Notes under the pieces: model-generated
The model's input: only the letters and a program-made list of their open reading frames with translations
Told to the model about the DNA's origin: nothing
Database searches by the model: none
Shown: positions 19,888-29,290 of the stretch, piece after piece
How the letters are laid out: every line of letters begins with the position of its first letter
How positions within the stretch are numbered: position 1 is the stretch's first letter
From: Arenibacter arenosicollis
Lineage (GTDB): Bacteria > Bacteroidota > Bacteroidia > Flavobacteriales > Flavobacteriaceae
Assembly (NCBI RefSeq): GCF_014397245.1
Contig: NZ_JACLHY010000002.1
Location: forward strand, 291,351-355,350
DNA length: 64,000 nucleotides
Direction of reading: 5' to 3'
Program-made: the position numbers and the translations under genes

Positions 19888-20349
19888 AACATTTTATTAA
19901 AAGATTAAAAAATTGAGGGGAATACATAGAATTCATTGTACTCTATAAAAGCTCAAAGATGAACTTTTTACACTAACACTCAGTAAGTTAAATGAGGGGA
20001 AACATCTTCTAAATTACGAAATGTAAGTCGAAATACAAAAATTTAACACCTACAATTCCCTAAAAATAAAGGTATAAAGTTAGAGCTGGGCAAAGGTCGA
20101 CAATTAATATTCCTATAAAACTTCCGCATAGGCTGGTTAATAAAAACGACAAGAAACAAAGACGTGTGGCTTCAGTTTTGATTAAATAGTGGAGATTGGC
20201 GGTTAACTCGATTTTAACTTTTGCGAAAAAAATTCCTAAATCCAAGAATGGATTGGCACCCCAAAAGCCAAGTCAGAAATTAAAAGGGCAATTACTTGGC
20301 CAATTGTGCTTCCTCATTTTCTATGGAAGCCTTAAAGCTTTTCCATAAA
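19888..20349. other. Intergenic stretch with queG remnant
   Basis: About 460 bases of AT-rich DNA between the methyltransferase start and the small zinc-ribbon ORF. The only recognised content is the queG 5'-end remnant at 20148-20184. A minus-strand frame (20245-20060) runs through the remnant but is not a plausible gene. Confidence 0.6.
20130..20215 (-). pseudogene. Decayed copy of the queG 5' end
   Basis: The minus-strand frame here reads LIKTEATRLCFLS, close to the intact QueG N-terminus [15 protein letters not shown]. At the DNA level 20148-20184 matches 18268-18304 at 30 of 37 positions by my count. The similarity ends on both sides. It sits on the ruvB side of the methyltransferase, where queG is normally found in related genomes, so it is best read as a leftover of a duplication or insertion event. 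It has no role now that I can see. Confidence 0.7.
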
Positions 20350-20550
20350 TTAATTATCATGACTGCAATCGGCACAAACATAACAATTTGCTGCTTTGGT
20401 GATCGGGTTCAGCTTATAAAACGATACCATTTTTATATTCAATTGGGCTTTTAAAGGGTAAAATAGGATTTCCATGCAAATCGGACAGCTAAGAGCCTTC
20501 CCCTTAACTAAATATGCCTTCGGTTGATGCCTATCACTTTTCCGATTCAA
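20350..20550 (-). CDS. Small zinc-ribbon protein downstream of ruvB, start uncertain
   Basis: A frame of 66 codons beginning at TTG (20550-20548), 5 bases past the ruvB stop and on the same strand. It contains SCPICMEILFYP and, 30 residues later, CYVCADCSHDN, a CxxC...CxxC spacing like the small zinc-ribbon proteins of about 70 residues common in Flavobacteriaceae. There is no ATG start, and the C-terminus lacks the usual aromatic tail, so it may be a diverged or decaying copy. Read-through from ruvB could express it. Function unknown. Confidence 0.4.
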   Translation of the reverse strand: MNRKSDRHQPKAYLVKGKALSCPICMEILFYPLKAQLNIKMVSFYKLNPITKAANCYVCADCSHDN

Positions 20551-20555
20551 ATGAA

Positions 20556-21578
20556 TTAAAATAGCCCGCCTTGGATATTTCCTTTAATTCTCCCAAGGTG
20601 CCTATAGGCCAATTCCGTTACCTCCCTACCTCTGGGAGTGCGCATTATAAATCCCTGTTGTATTAAAAAAGGCTCATATACCTCCTCTATGGTTTCTGCA
20701 CTTTCAGAGACGGCAGTGGCCAAAGTGCTTATCCCCACAGGTCCTCCTTTAAACTTGTCTATAATGGTGGTTAAAATTTTATTATCCATTTCATCCAATC
20801 CGTGGGCATCCACATTTAATGCCTTAAGACCAAATTGCGAAATATCTATATCGATCTTTCCATTCCCTTTAATTTGGGCAAAATCGCGGACGCGCCTTAA
20901 GAGGGCATTGCATATCCTAGGAGTACCCCTACTTCTACCGGCTATTTCAATGGCCGCCTGTTGGGTAATTGGTGTTTTTAAAATTTCGGCACTTCGTTCC
21001 ACTATAGTTGAAAGCAGTTCCGTGGTATAATATTGCAATCTGCTCTGAATTCCAAAACGCGCCCTCATAGGAGCCGTTAACAAACCAGAGCGAGTTGTTG
21101 CCCCTATCAAAGTAAAAGGGTTTAAATTAATCTGTACCGATCTGGCATTGGGACCAGATTCAATCATTATATCTATCTTATAATCCTCCATGGCAGAATA
21201 CAAATATTCCTCCACAATAGGACTCAATCTATGGATCTCGTCTATAAACAAAACATCCCTTTCATCCAAATTGGTCAGTAATCCTGCCAAATCCCCAGGT
21301 TTATCCAATACAGGCCCTGAAGTCATTTTTATTCCTACACCCAATTCATTGGCCAGAATATGAGCCAAGGTCGTCTTTCCTAAGCCCGGAGGGCCATGGA
21401 ACAAGGTGTGATCTAGGGCTTCCCCTCTCAAATTGGCCGCCTGAACAAATATCTTTAGATTTTCCAGCACTTGCTCTTGTCCCGTAAAATCATCAAAGGA
21501 AATGGGGCGCAAGGCTCTTTCTATATCGAACTCCTCATTCGAAAAATTATTGGCTGTGGGATCTAGGTTCTCATTCAT
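20556..21578 (-). CDS. ruvB: Holliday junction branch migration DNA helicase RuvB
   Basis: A 340-residue AAA+ motor that, with RuvA, drives branch migration of Holliday junctions. Walker A is [14 protein letters not shown], Walker [12 protein letters not shown], sensor 1 [10 protein letters not shown], the arginine finger region MRARFG, and the C-terminal winged helix ends [17 protein letters not shown]. The frame is open upstream to 21650, but I chose the ATG at 21578: RuvB proteins begin here, and a promoter match ends at 21586, leaving almost no leader. ruvA is elsewhere in the window. Confidence 0.97.
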   Translation of the reverse strand: MNENLDPTANNFSNEEFDIERALRPISFDDFTGQEQVLENLKIFVQAANLRGEALDHTLFHGPPGLGKTTLAHILANELGVGIKMTSGPVLDKPGDLAGLLTNLDERDVLFIDEIHRLSPIVEEYLYSAMEDYKIDIMIESGPNARSVQINLNPFTLIGATTRSGLLTAPMRARFGIQSRLQYYTTELLSTIVERSAEILKTPITQQAAIEIAGRSRGTPRICNALLRRVRDFAQIKGNGKIDIDISQFGLKALNVDAHGLDEMDNKILTTIIDKFKGGPVGISTLATAVSESAETIEEVYEPFLIQQGFIMRTPRGREVTELAYRHLGRIKGNIQGGLF

Positions 21579-21585
21579 ACTCCAA

Positions 21586-21617
21586 CAAAGATAATGGAAA
21601 TTGGGATAGTTCTTCAA
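21586..21617 (-). promoter_or_regulatory. Promoter of ruvB, near-leaderless
   Basis: On the minus strand TTG (21617-21615), 21 bases, then TATCTTTG (21593-21586). Transcription should begin about at 21579-21581, immediately before the ATG at 21578, which also decides against the longer frame. Confidence 0.6.
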
Positions 21618-21729
21618 TGAAACTAAATATAAGAATATGGGTATTTCCACCTTATAAAACGATTCCCAAATTTTTCATAATCCTTTATGGTATAAGAAAA
21701 TTGAATAAAAAATAATGTAAATTCATAGT

Positions 21730-23994
21730 ATGATAAAGACCACATATCCACCCAGCATTCTACAATATATACCGTTCTTTTTTGTAATCTGGTCTGATGA
21801 CCTATTGACCGTTTCGGAAATTGCAGTTGTAAAAAAAATAATAGAAGACGACCAACACCTTTCCGAAAAAGATAGGGAGACCCTAAACAATTGGCTCAAT
21901 ACAGCTAAACCTCCAAGGCCTGAAGAAATAAAATCCTGGCAGCGTGCCATTTCCAATTCCGGTATTAAATTGGTAGAAGGGGACAACCACCCCTTGACTT
22001 CCTTTAGCAAGAAATTAATATCACAAAATGGGTCTGCCCATTTATTCAACGAAGATTTGTCGGCCATTGAATTAAACCTCGGTATACAACCAAATCATTA
22101 TCATCATTTATTCGAAGTGGAAGTTGAACAGGAAAAAACTTCCGATTTTTACGACCCTAAAGAAATAGATCAATTATTTAAAGGCGATTTCGGCCATGAA
22201 ATTGATGAATTTAGGGACAATTTAAAGGACCCCATTTTCTCATGGGAGATCATTAAGAATAAAGACATTTTTAGGGAGAAAGTATTAGCCCAAGTACAAT
22301 GTTTGGCCAAAGACGGATATGGTGCAATTGCCTATCTTGAGGCCTATGGAGGAACAAACAATATGATTTTGTATGCCAACATTTTTGAAAATCTCATGTA
22401 CGTAGATGGAAGCCTTACCGTAAAGTTCGGGGTCCAATTTGGACTTTTTGGAGGAAGTATAGAAAAGTTGGGAACAAAAAAACACCATGATCGATATTTA
22501 ACGGATATTGGAAAAGCCGAGTTACTTGGATGTTTTGCCATGACGGAAACAGGTCATGGATCTAATGTAAGAGGTGTAAAAACAACAGCTACGTATAATT
22601 TGGAGCAGGATAACATCACCGTTCATACCCCTGGCAAGAATGACAATAAGGAATATATTGGCAATGCCCTGCACGGGACAATGGCCACGGTGTTCGCCCA
22701 ATTGATCGTCAAGGGCAAAAACCATGGTGTACATGCTATTTTAGTACCAATAAGGGATAATGAACATCGTTTAATGCCAGGTGTACGTATTGAGGATAAC
22801 GGCTATAAACTAGGTCTCAATGGCGTAGACAATGGCAAAATTTGGTTTGACCAAGTTAAGGTGCCCCGTGAAAACCTTTTAAACAAATACGGTGACATTA
22901 AGCAGGACGGTAGTTATTATTCTGAAATAAAAAATCCGAACAAGCGGTTTTTTACCATGCTGGGCACCCTGGTCGGAGGTCGGATTTGTGTGGCCAAAGG
23001 AGCTTTGAGCGGCGCAAAAATGTCCCTGGCCATTGCGGTAAAATACGCCCTCCACAGAAGGCAATTCAACGACAATGTGAAAGTCCAAGAGGATTTGATC
23101 ATGGACTACCCATCTCACCAACTTCGACTTACACCGGCTATAGCCAAATCCTATGTATATCAGGTAACCTTGGATTCTTTAATGAAAATCTACAGTGATG
23201 AGTCTATTACCGATAAACGAAAAATAGAAACCCAAGTGGCCGGGTTAAAGGCAATTATAACCTGGTTCGCAAACGAAACAATTCAAGAATGCAGGGAAGC
23301 TTGTGGAGGAAAGGGATATCTGTTGGAAAATAGAATTGCAGATTTAAAAGCAGATGTGGATATATTTACCACGTTTGAAGGTGATAATACAGTGCTTTTA
23401 CAACTGGCAGCCAAGGGGATCATGTCCGATTTTAATTCAGAATTCAATAGTGCAGGGTTTGCCGGAGTATTTAAACTATTGGGTACCCAAATAAGTGATA
23501 AATTGGTTACTATTAATCCAATGTACGCCAACAAAGTGGATAAAGAGCATCTTTACAATCCAAAATTCCATAAACATGCCTTTGACTACAGAACTAGAAG
23601 ACTAACCTATTCCGTAGCCATGAGAATCAGGGACTACATTAAAAAAGGGGTGCCATCCTATCAGGCATTCTTAAAAGTTCAAACCCATTTATTAGCATTG
23701 GGAAAGGCCTATAGCTGTGAATTGGCCTATAATACCTTTATAAGGTTTACCGAAACCATAGATGACAAAAAGAACAAAGAACTCTTTCTCAAATTAGGTT
23801 GTCTCTTTGCATTGACCGAAATTAGGGAAGACGCTTCTTGGTTTCTGGAACAAGGCTATTTGGGAGGAACCAAATCAAAGGCTATACGCCAACGAGTGGA
23901 ACGGCTAAGCACCGAATTTAGACCTCATATAGAAGTTTTAGTTGATGGTTTTGGGATTCCGGAACATTGTTTAACAGCCCCAATAAGTCGTTAG
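21730..23994 (+). CDS. Acyl-CoA oxidase/dehydrogenase family protein, ACOX-like
   Basis: A 754-residue flavoprotein of the acyl-CoA dehydrogenase superfamily with the long peroxisomal acyl-CoA oxidase layout. The FAD-binding middle part has LGCFAMTETGHGSNVRG; the helical part carries YALHRRQFN; the catalytic base is Glu550 in FTTFEGDNTVLLQ; the C-terminal ACOX domain follows (about 580-754). It would carry out the first oxidation step of fatty acid beta-oxidation; whether electrons go to oxygen or to ETF cannot be told. The start at ATG 21730 is the first in frame; M-less alternatives are possible. Its stop overlaps that of the convergent DUF2807 gene by four bases. Confidence 0.9.
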   Translation: MIKTTYPPSILQYIPFFFVIWSDDLLTVSEIAVVKKIIEDDQHLSEKDRETLNNWLNTAKPPRPEEIKSWQRAISNSGIKLVEGDNHPLTSFSKKLISQNGSAHLFNEDLSAIELNLGIQPNHYHHLFEVEVEQEKTSDFYDPKEIDQLFKGDFGHEIDEFRDNLKDPIFSWEIIKNKDIFREKVLAQVQCLAKDGYGAIAYLEAYGGTNNMILYANIFENLMYVDGSLTVKFGVQFGLFGGSIEKLGTKKHHDRYLTDIGKAELLGCFAMTETGHGSNVRGVKTTATYNLEQDNITVHTPGKNDNKEYIGNALHGTMATVFAQLIVKGKNHGVHAILVPIRDNEHRLMPGVRIEDNGYKLGLNGVDNGKIWFDQVKVPRENLLNKYGDIKQDGSYYSEIKNPNKRFFTMLGTLVGGRICVAKGALSGAKMSLAIAVKYALHRRQFNDNVKVQEDLIMDYPSHQLRLTPAIAKSYVYQVTLDSLMKIYSDESITDKRKIETQVAGLKAIITWFANETIQECREACGGKGYLLENRIADLKADVDIFTTFEGDNTVLLQLAAKGIMSDFNSEFNSAGFAGVFKLLGTQISDKLVTINPMYANKVDKEHLYNPKFHKHAFDYRTRRLTYSVAMRIRDYIKKGVPSYQAFLKVQTHLLALGKAYSCELAYNTFIRFTETIDDKKNKELFLKLGCLFALTEIREDASWFLEQGYLGGTKSKAIRQRVERLSTEFRPHIEVLVDGFGIPEHCLTAPISR

Positions 23995-24815
23995 TTCTTT
24001 CGCCGGTAAAGCTCAGAGGTATCCAGAAATTCTTGAAGATTAATTTTGCCCTCACCAAAAACATAGGTCTTGGCCGATCCTTTGGAATTGAGATCAACCC
24101 CAGTCTTAGCCAAAACTTCGGCCGAGGGGCTACCTTCCAAATTTGCCTGAACCGTATTGGCTTCCAATCTTTTGGCTTTAAGGTCGGAATTGTCCAATAA
24201 ATGCACTTGAAAAACATCAGTAAATCCTTCCAAATCGGCTTTTGAATTTCGTTGCATATACAAAACAGTGCTTTCCATAACCCCAAACAGTCTTAAATCC
24301 GATTTCTCAGCCATCCGAATATTCAAGGTATCACTGTCTATCTTAAAATTGCCCTTACTGTTATCGTTCATTGTAATCTGCATTGCATCGGCATCAACAT
24401 CAATTTCCACCCTGCCAGACTCAAAAGTATTCACCTCTAGAAAATCGGTTGAAAATCGATTCTTAACAACGATATTACCTGCATTGGCAGTAATACGGTA
24501 TAATTGACTAAAGTTCACCGTAATATTGAGCCTTCTCTTGGAGGTTATTTTATAGTAGGAACTAATAACAAGTGTTTCATTCTCTACCCTAAACTTTAAT
24601 ACATCTATTAGATTATCATCAGCTTCAATTATATATTCCTCTGTAGAAGCTGCTTGTAAGTTGATATCAAGATCATCATTTAACTCTATGGCGCTAAATG
24701 GAGGTAAGGGCTCCCTAACTTCTATAACATTCTTATTGCCTTTGATTTTGGGTTTCCGCTGAGAGTAGACTACACAGCTTACCGTTAACATAAAAAATAA
24801 TAATATATGTTTCAC
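23991..24815 (-). CDS. Exported head GIN domain (DUF2807) protein
   Basis: A 274-residue protein with a signal peptide (MKHILLFFMLTVSCVVYSQ). The rest is a repetitive beta-helix-like run of short strands, with the family pattern PFSAIELNDDLDINLQ near the start and repeated stretches such as VNTFESGRVEIDVDAD, KGNFKIDSDTLNIRM and ADLEGFTDVFQVHL. These proteins are probably surface or periplasmic; adhesion or a sensor role has been suggested, none shown. The gene overlaps the acyl-CoA oxidase gene tail to tail by four bases, so the two transcripts run into each other. Confidence 0.88.
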   Translation of the reverse strand: MKHILLFFMLTVSCVVYSQRKPKIKGNKNVIEVREPLPPFSAIELNDDLDINLQAASTEEYIIEADDNLIDVLKFRVENETLVISSYYKITSKRRLNITVNFSQLYRITANAGNIVVKNRFSTDFLEVNTFESGRVEIDVDADAMQITMNDNSKGNFKIDSDTLNIRMAEKSDLRLFGVMESTVLYMQRNSKADLEGFTDVFQVHLLDNSDLKAKRLEANTVQANLEGSPSAEVLAKTGVDLNSKGSAKTYVFGEGKINLQEFLDTSELYRRKN

Positions 24816-24948
24816 TACAAATGATTTAAAATAAATAATCTATACTTAAAAAACCGTTAAGAACCTGAGACATTAAAACAATAAAAAAACTTAATGAACC
24901 AAAATGGTGCTTAAAGCCCAATTTTCCGAATATGTAAATGGAAGGTAC

Positions 24949-24979
24949 AAAAAAAGTCCATCTTAAAGACGGACTTTTA
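24949..24979 (-). terminator. Terminator of the act-cta operon
   Basis: AAAAGTCC at 24952-24959 pairs with GGACTTTT at 24971-24978, with a partly paired interior, and a run of seven T follows on the minus strand. It lies 22 bases past the ctaD stop and closes the long respiratory operon. Confidence 0.85.
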
Positions 24980-25000
24980 TATTTTGTTACTTTCAATTCA

Positions 25001-26821
25001 TTAATGCTGCATTTCCTCCTCACCCTCAAATAATGGTAAGGTTTGAGGAACAAAATCCTGTCCTGGAATTATATATTCACCGTTATCATCGGTTTTGCTA
25101 TAATCATATGGCCAACGGTGTACTTCTGGAATTGCTCCAGGCCAGTTGCCGTGCATGTGTTCTACCGGTGTAGTCCACTCCAAGCTAGTTGATTTCCAAG
25201 GGTTCTGAACAGCTTTACTTCCGTAGAAAATACTTCTAACAAAATTGAAGGCAAATATCAATTGTGCTCCAGCCGTAATAAGCGCAAATACTGTCATTAG
25301 CACCTGAATATCGGTTAGGTCATCGAACATTGGAAATGCAGTGTTCTCATAATACCTACGCGGTACTCCCGCCATTCCAACAAAATGCATTGGAAAGAAA
25401 ACGCCGTATGAACCAACAGCCGTTATCCAAAAGTGTACATACCCTAAGTTCTTACTCATCATTTTACCGAACATTTTAGGGAACCAATGATAAACACCGG
25501 CAAACAATCCGTAAAGTGCAGATATACCCATCACCAAGTGGAAGTGGGCAATAACAAAATAAGTGTCATGAACATTAATATCCAAGGTACTATCCCCAAG
25601 AATAATTCCAGTTAAACCCCCAGAAATAAAGGTTGAAACCATACCTATGGAAAACAACATCCCAGGATTCAACTGAAGATTACCTTTCCACAAGGTAGTA
25701 ATCCAGTTAAATGCCTTTACTGCTGATGGAATTGCAATTAATAAGGTTGTAAATGTAAACACGGAACCTAAGAAAGGATTCATACCGGAAATAAACATAT
25801 GGTGACCCCAAACAATGGTAGACAAGAATGCAATTGCCAATATAGAAGCAATCATAGCCCTATACCCAAAGATTGGCTTACGGGAATTGACAGCCATAAT
25901 TTCGGACACCATACCCATTGCTGGTAAGATTACAATATAGACTTCAGGGTGACCCAAAAACCAGAACAAATGTTCGTACAATACAGGTGATCCTCCTTGA
26001 TAATGCAATACCTCTCCTTGAATGAAAATATCGGACAAGAAGAAAGAAGTACCAAAACTTCTATCCATAATCAAAAGTAATGCCGCTGATAATAACACAG
26101 GGAACGAAATAACACCTATGATTGCGGTAACAAAAAACGCCCAAATAGTTAAAGGCAATCTTGTCATGGACATTCCCTTGGTCCTAAGATTAATTACGGT
26201 AACAATATAGTTCAATGAACCCAATAGGGAAGATGCTATAAATATTGCCATAGCTACCAACCAGAGTGTCATACCCATCCCTGATCCAGGCTGTGCCATT
26301 GGAAGTGCACTAAGCGGCGGATATACCGTCCATCCAGCAGCCGCAGGTCCTGCCTCTAAAAAAAGGGAAGTAAGCATAATTACACTGGACAAAAAGAACA
26401 ACCAGTATGAAACCATGTTCAAAAATCCAGATGCCATATCCCGTGCGCCTATTTGAAGCGGAATTAACAAATTACTAAAGGTACCACTCAATCCTGCCGT
26501 TAAAACAAAGAATACCATGATCGTACCATGTATGGTTACCAATGCCAAATAAACATCAGCATCCATTACGCCTCCCGGTGCCCATTTTCCCAATATAAAT
26601 TCAAAAATCGCAAAAGATTCTCCTGGCCATGCCAATTGCATCCTGAACAATAAAGACATCAGAATACCAATGAATCCCATGATAAGTCCAGTAATTAAAT
26701 ACTGCTTGGAAATCATTTTATGATCTTGACTAAAAATATACTTCGTCACAAAGGTTTCTTTGTGATGATGTCCGTGATCATCTGAATGGTCTTCTACGTG
26801 TGCGTGAGCTGTTACAGACAT
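25001..26821 (-). CDS. ctaD: Cytochrome c oxidase subunit I
   Basis: A 606-residue heme-copper oxidase subunit I with twelve or more membrane helices. The ligands are present: VTIHGTIMVFF (low-spin heme), FLGHPEVYIVILP (CuB His cross-linked to Tyr, with the A1-type Glu), WGHHMF (CuB) and DTYFVIAHFHLVMG (high-spin and low-spin heme). It reduces oxygen to water and pumps protons. The N-terminus is unusually His-rich (seven His in the first 20 residues). It is the last gene of the act-ctaC-ctaD operon, 44 bases after ctaC. Confidence 0.97.
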   Translation of the reverse strand: MSVTAHAHVEDHSDDHGHHHKETFVTKYIFSQDHKMISKQYLITGLIMGFIGILMSLLFRMQLAWPGESFAIFEFILGKWAPGGVMDADVYLALVTIHGTIMVFFVLTAGLSGTFSNLLIPLQIGARDMASGFLNMVSYWLFFLSSVIMLTSLFLEAGPAAAGWTVYPPLSALPMAQPGSGMGMTLWLVAMAIFIASSLLGSLNYIVTVINLRTKGMSMTRLPLTIWAFFVTAIIGVISFPVLLSAALLLIMDRSFGTSFFLSDIFIQGEVLHYQGGSPVLYEHLFWFLGHPEVYIVILPAMGMVSEIMAVNSRKPIFGYRAMIASILAIAFLSTIVWGHHMFISGMNPFLGSVFTFTTLLIAIPSAVKAFNWITTLWKGNLQLNPGMLFSIGMVSTFISGGLTGIILGDSTLDINVHDTYFVIAHFHLVMGISALYGLFAGVYHWFPKMFGKMMSKNLGYVHFWITAVGSYGVFFPMHFVGMAGVPRRYYENTAFPMFDDLTDIQVLMTVFALITAGAQLIFAFNFVRSIFYGSKAVQNPWKSTSLEWTTPVEHMHGNWPGAIPEVHRWPYDYSKTDDNGEYIIPGQDFVPQTLPLFEGEEEMQH

Positions 26822-26865
26822 AGTTGTATTTTTAAATATTTTTATTATTATTTTTAAAGACTAAA

Positions 26866-27924
26866 TTATTGTGCTGAAGCCATGGATTTACCAAAAGTCT
26901 GCTGACTTGCTATCCATGCATTATATTCCTCCTCCGTTTCTACAATAATTTTCATTTGCATATTGTAATGAGACTTTCCACATATCTTATTGCACAACAA
27001 GATATAGTCAAACTCCCAAGGATCTGTATTATCAATACCCCGAGATGCCTTTTCGGCCCTAATTCCGTTAATGCGCTTTACTTTATCCACAACATCCGGA
27101 TTCTGTCTCATCTCCTCAGTGGTAATTGTAGGAGTAAAAGAGAATTGGGTAATCATCCCTGGTACACAATTCATCTGCGCCCTAAAATGAGGCATATAAG
27201 CAGAATGCAGAACATCTTGAGAACGCATTTTAAAATTGACCTTTCTACCCACCGGCAAATGCAATTCCTTAACTATAATATCATCGGCTGCATTTGGATC
27301 TGAACTATCCAAACCTAGTATATTGGCCTTATCTATATCGATCATTCTAACATTGGCATCACCCAATACATTATCATTACCCGCATATCTGGCAGTCCAG
27401 TTAAATTGTTGGGCATATAATTCAACGGTTAGAGGGTCGTCCTCATCATTGATATCCATAATATTGGTCCAAGCATACAAGCCCCACAATATTAAGCCTG
27501 CCAACACAATAACAGGGATAATGGTCCAGATAAACTCCAAACGATCATTATCGGCATAGAACAATGCCTTTCTTTCCCTGTCACCCCTGTATTTAAAGGC
27601 AAAATAATGCAATAAAAACTGGGTTAATGTCTGTACAATAAAAATGATTACAAATGAAATAACCATCAAAGAATCATACCCTCCCCCATGCTCGGAAGCG
27701 GCTTCCGGCAAAAGTACCTTTGTATATTTCCAAAAGCTAAAAATGGTAATTCCATAAAGGAATATCAAGAAAGCGAACATTAAATACCCATTGTATTTAT
27801 TATCTGTTTCACTTGCTACTTGGGAATTGCTAGTTCTAATTTGTGACAATTCGAATATCTTGGTCATTTGCCAGATTGCAATTGCCACTAATACTAAAAC
27901 AACTATGGTCAAAAATGGAGTCAT
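26866..27924 (-). CDS. ctaC: Cytochrome c oxidase subunit II
   Basis: A 352-residue CuA subunit. Three membrane segments appear to be present (about 5-14, 48-66 and 83-105) plus one at about 135-152, then the periplasmic cupredoxin domain. The CuA ligands are His in VLHSAYMP and the loop CNKICGKSHYNM (two Cys, His, Met). The usual Glu between the cysteines is Lys here; that position binds through its backbone, so the centre should still form. It receives electrons from cytochrome c or directly from Alternative Complex III. The position directly after actF supports a physical ACIII-oxidase supercomplex. Confidence 0.95.
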   Translation of the reverse strand: MTPFLTIVVLVLVAIAIWQMTKIFELSQIRTSNSQVASETDNKYNGYLMFAFLIFLYGITIFSFWKYTKVLLPEAASEHGGGYDSLMVISFVIIFIVQTLTQFLLHYFAFKYRGDRERKALFYADNDRLEFIWTIIPVIVLAGLILWGLYAWTNIMDINDEDDPLTVELYAQQFNWTARYAGNDNVLGDANVRMIDIDKANILGLDSSDPNAADDIIVKELHLPVGRKVNFKMRSQDVLHSAYMPHFRAQMNCVPGMITQFSFTPTITTEEMRQNPDVVDKVKRINGIRAEKASRGIDNTDPWEFDYILLCNKICGKSHYNMQMKIIVETEEEYNAWIASQQTFGKSMASAQ

Positions 27925-27958
27925 CGTATGATTTGAAATTATACTTATATACTAAATA

Positions 27959-29272
27959 CTAATAATGAAAATGCTTACTCTCTTCTATAAACGGATTTCG
28001 TTTTGGCTGCAATGGTGCTTTAGTCAAAGCCCTGAAAACAAAAAATATAAAAAATCCGGTAAAGAATAATATGGATCCAATTTCTGGGATACCTATAAAC
28101 CATTGGTCACCAACAGTGGATGGCATTATAGCGTTAAAAATATCCATGTAATGTCCAGCCAAAATTACGATTCCAGTCATTACTACAAACCAATTCGTTC
28201 TCTTAAAATCACTATTCATAAGCAAAAGAACGGGGAACAAGAAGTTCATTGCTACCATTCCGAAAAATGGCAAATTAAAATCAGCTATCCTAGTAACGTA
28301 ATAAGTCACCTCTTCTGGAATATTGGAATACCAAATCAACATAAATTGAGAGAACCATAAATAAGTCCAGAAAATACTTATACCGAACATGAATTTGGCC
28401 AAATCATGGATATGACTGTCATTAACATCTGGTAAATAACCTCTAGCTTTTAGATAAATGGTCACCAAGGCTATTACAGTAATACCAGATACAAACATAC
28501 TGGCAAAAATATACCACCCAAACAAAGTACTGAACCAGTGTGGATCTACACTCATAATCCAATCCCATGACATCATGGACTCGGTAATCAAATAGAAAAC
28601 CAGAAAGCCAGCAGAGATTCTAAAATTCAATTTAAAATTGGAATCGTCATTGGACTCATCTTGAGCCAAGGACAATTTACGGGAATACTCCCTATATAAG
28701 ATCCAACCACCCAAGAAAACAGCAGCCCTGATCAAAAAGAATGTACCATTAAGAAATCCAGCCTTACCTTGCAATAGTGCATCATGAGCAACCACCTCTG
28801 GATCCATCCACACGAACAAATGATTCATGTGGGCAACCGATAAGGCCAATATTGCAAATACAACAATACCACCAGGCACCAAATAGGCCGTAATTCCTTC
28901 CATTACCCTAAAGAGCAATGGCGACCAGCCAGCTTGCGCTGCCCGCTGAATAGCATAAAAAGCCAAAACACCCAAGGCAATCATAAAGAAGAAAAAGGCT
29001 GCAACATATAATGCCGCCCAAGGCTTATTTTGCAACTGATGCAACAAATGTTCATCATGTGATGCATCATGGGCATCTCCATGTTCCATTTCGGAACCAT
29101 GACCCTCCGCAACTGCATGAGCATCCCCATGTCCGTCACCGTGTCCGGCAACAATGGCCTTCGCCTCTTCTACAGTACTTGGTGCAGCCATAAAACCGAT
29201 ACCAATTCCCAAAACGCCCACAGCCATTAAAATGAAGGAAGCAATTTTTAATCTATTTGAAAAAGTGTACAT
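27959..29272 (-). CDS. actF: Alternative Complex III subunit ActF (NrfD-like membrane subunit)
   Basis: A 437-residue membrane protein with about ten helices, the second NrfD-like subunit of Alternative Complex III. After the first helix it has a His-rich soluble loop, with nine His between residues 44 and 78 (pattern HGDGHGDAH, HGSEMEH). The later helices carry RAAVFLGGWILYREYSRK and WDWIMSVDPHWFSTLFGWY, typical of ActF. It probably forms part of the proton path beside ActC. Short intergenic gaps link it to actE and ctaC. Confidence 0.93.
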   Translation of the reverse strand: MYTFSNRLKIASFILMAVGVLGIGIGFMAAPSTVEEAKAIVAGHGDGHGDAHAVAEGHGSEMEHGDAHDASHDEHLLHQLQNKPWAALYVAAFFFFMIALGVLAFYAIQRAAQAGWSPLLFRVMEGITAYLVPGGIVVFAILALSVAHMNHLFVWMDPEVVAHDALLQGKAGFLNGTFFLIRAAVFLGGWILYREYSRKLSLAQDESNDDSNFKLNFRISAGFLVFYLITESMMSWDWIMSVDPHWFSTLFGWYIFASMFVSGITVIALVTIYLKARGYLPDVNDSHIHDLAKFMFGISIFWTYLWFSQFMLIWYSNIPEEVTYYVTRIADFNLPFFGMVAMNFLFPVLLLMNSDFKRTNWFVVMTGIVILAGHYMDIFNAIMPSTVGDQWFIGIPEIGSILFFTGFFIFFVFRALTKAPLQPKRNPFIEESKHFHY

Positions 29273-29290
29273 ATTGCTAATATCTAGGTC

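Noticed and set aside
20060..20245. Minus-strand frame of 61 codons containing the queG-like peptide
   Set aside because: Only the 13-residue queG-like stretch is meaningful; the rest is low-complexity hydrophobic sequence, so it is treated as a remnant, not a gene.
25001..25060. Possible riboswitch or leader at the ctaD end
   Set aside because: The stem at 24949-24979 is a simple terminator with a T run; no further conserved structure.
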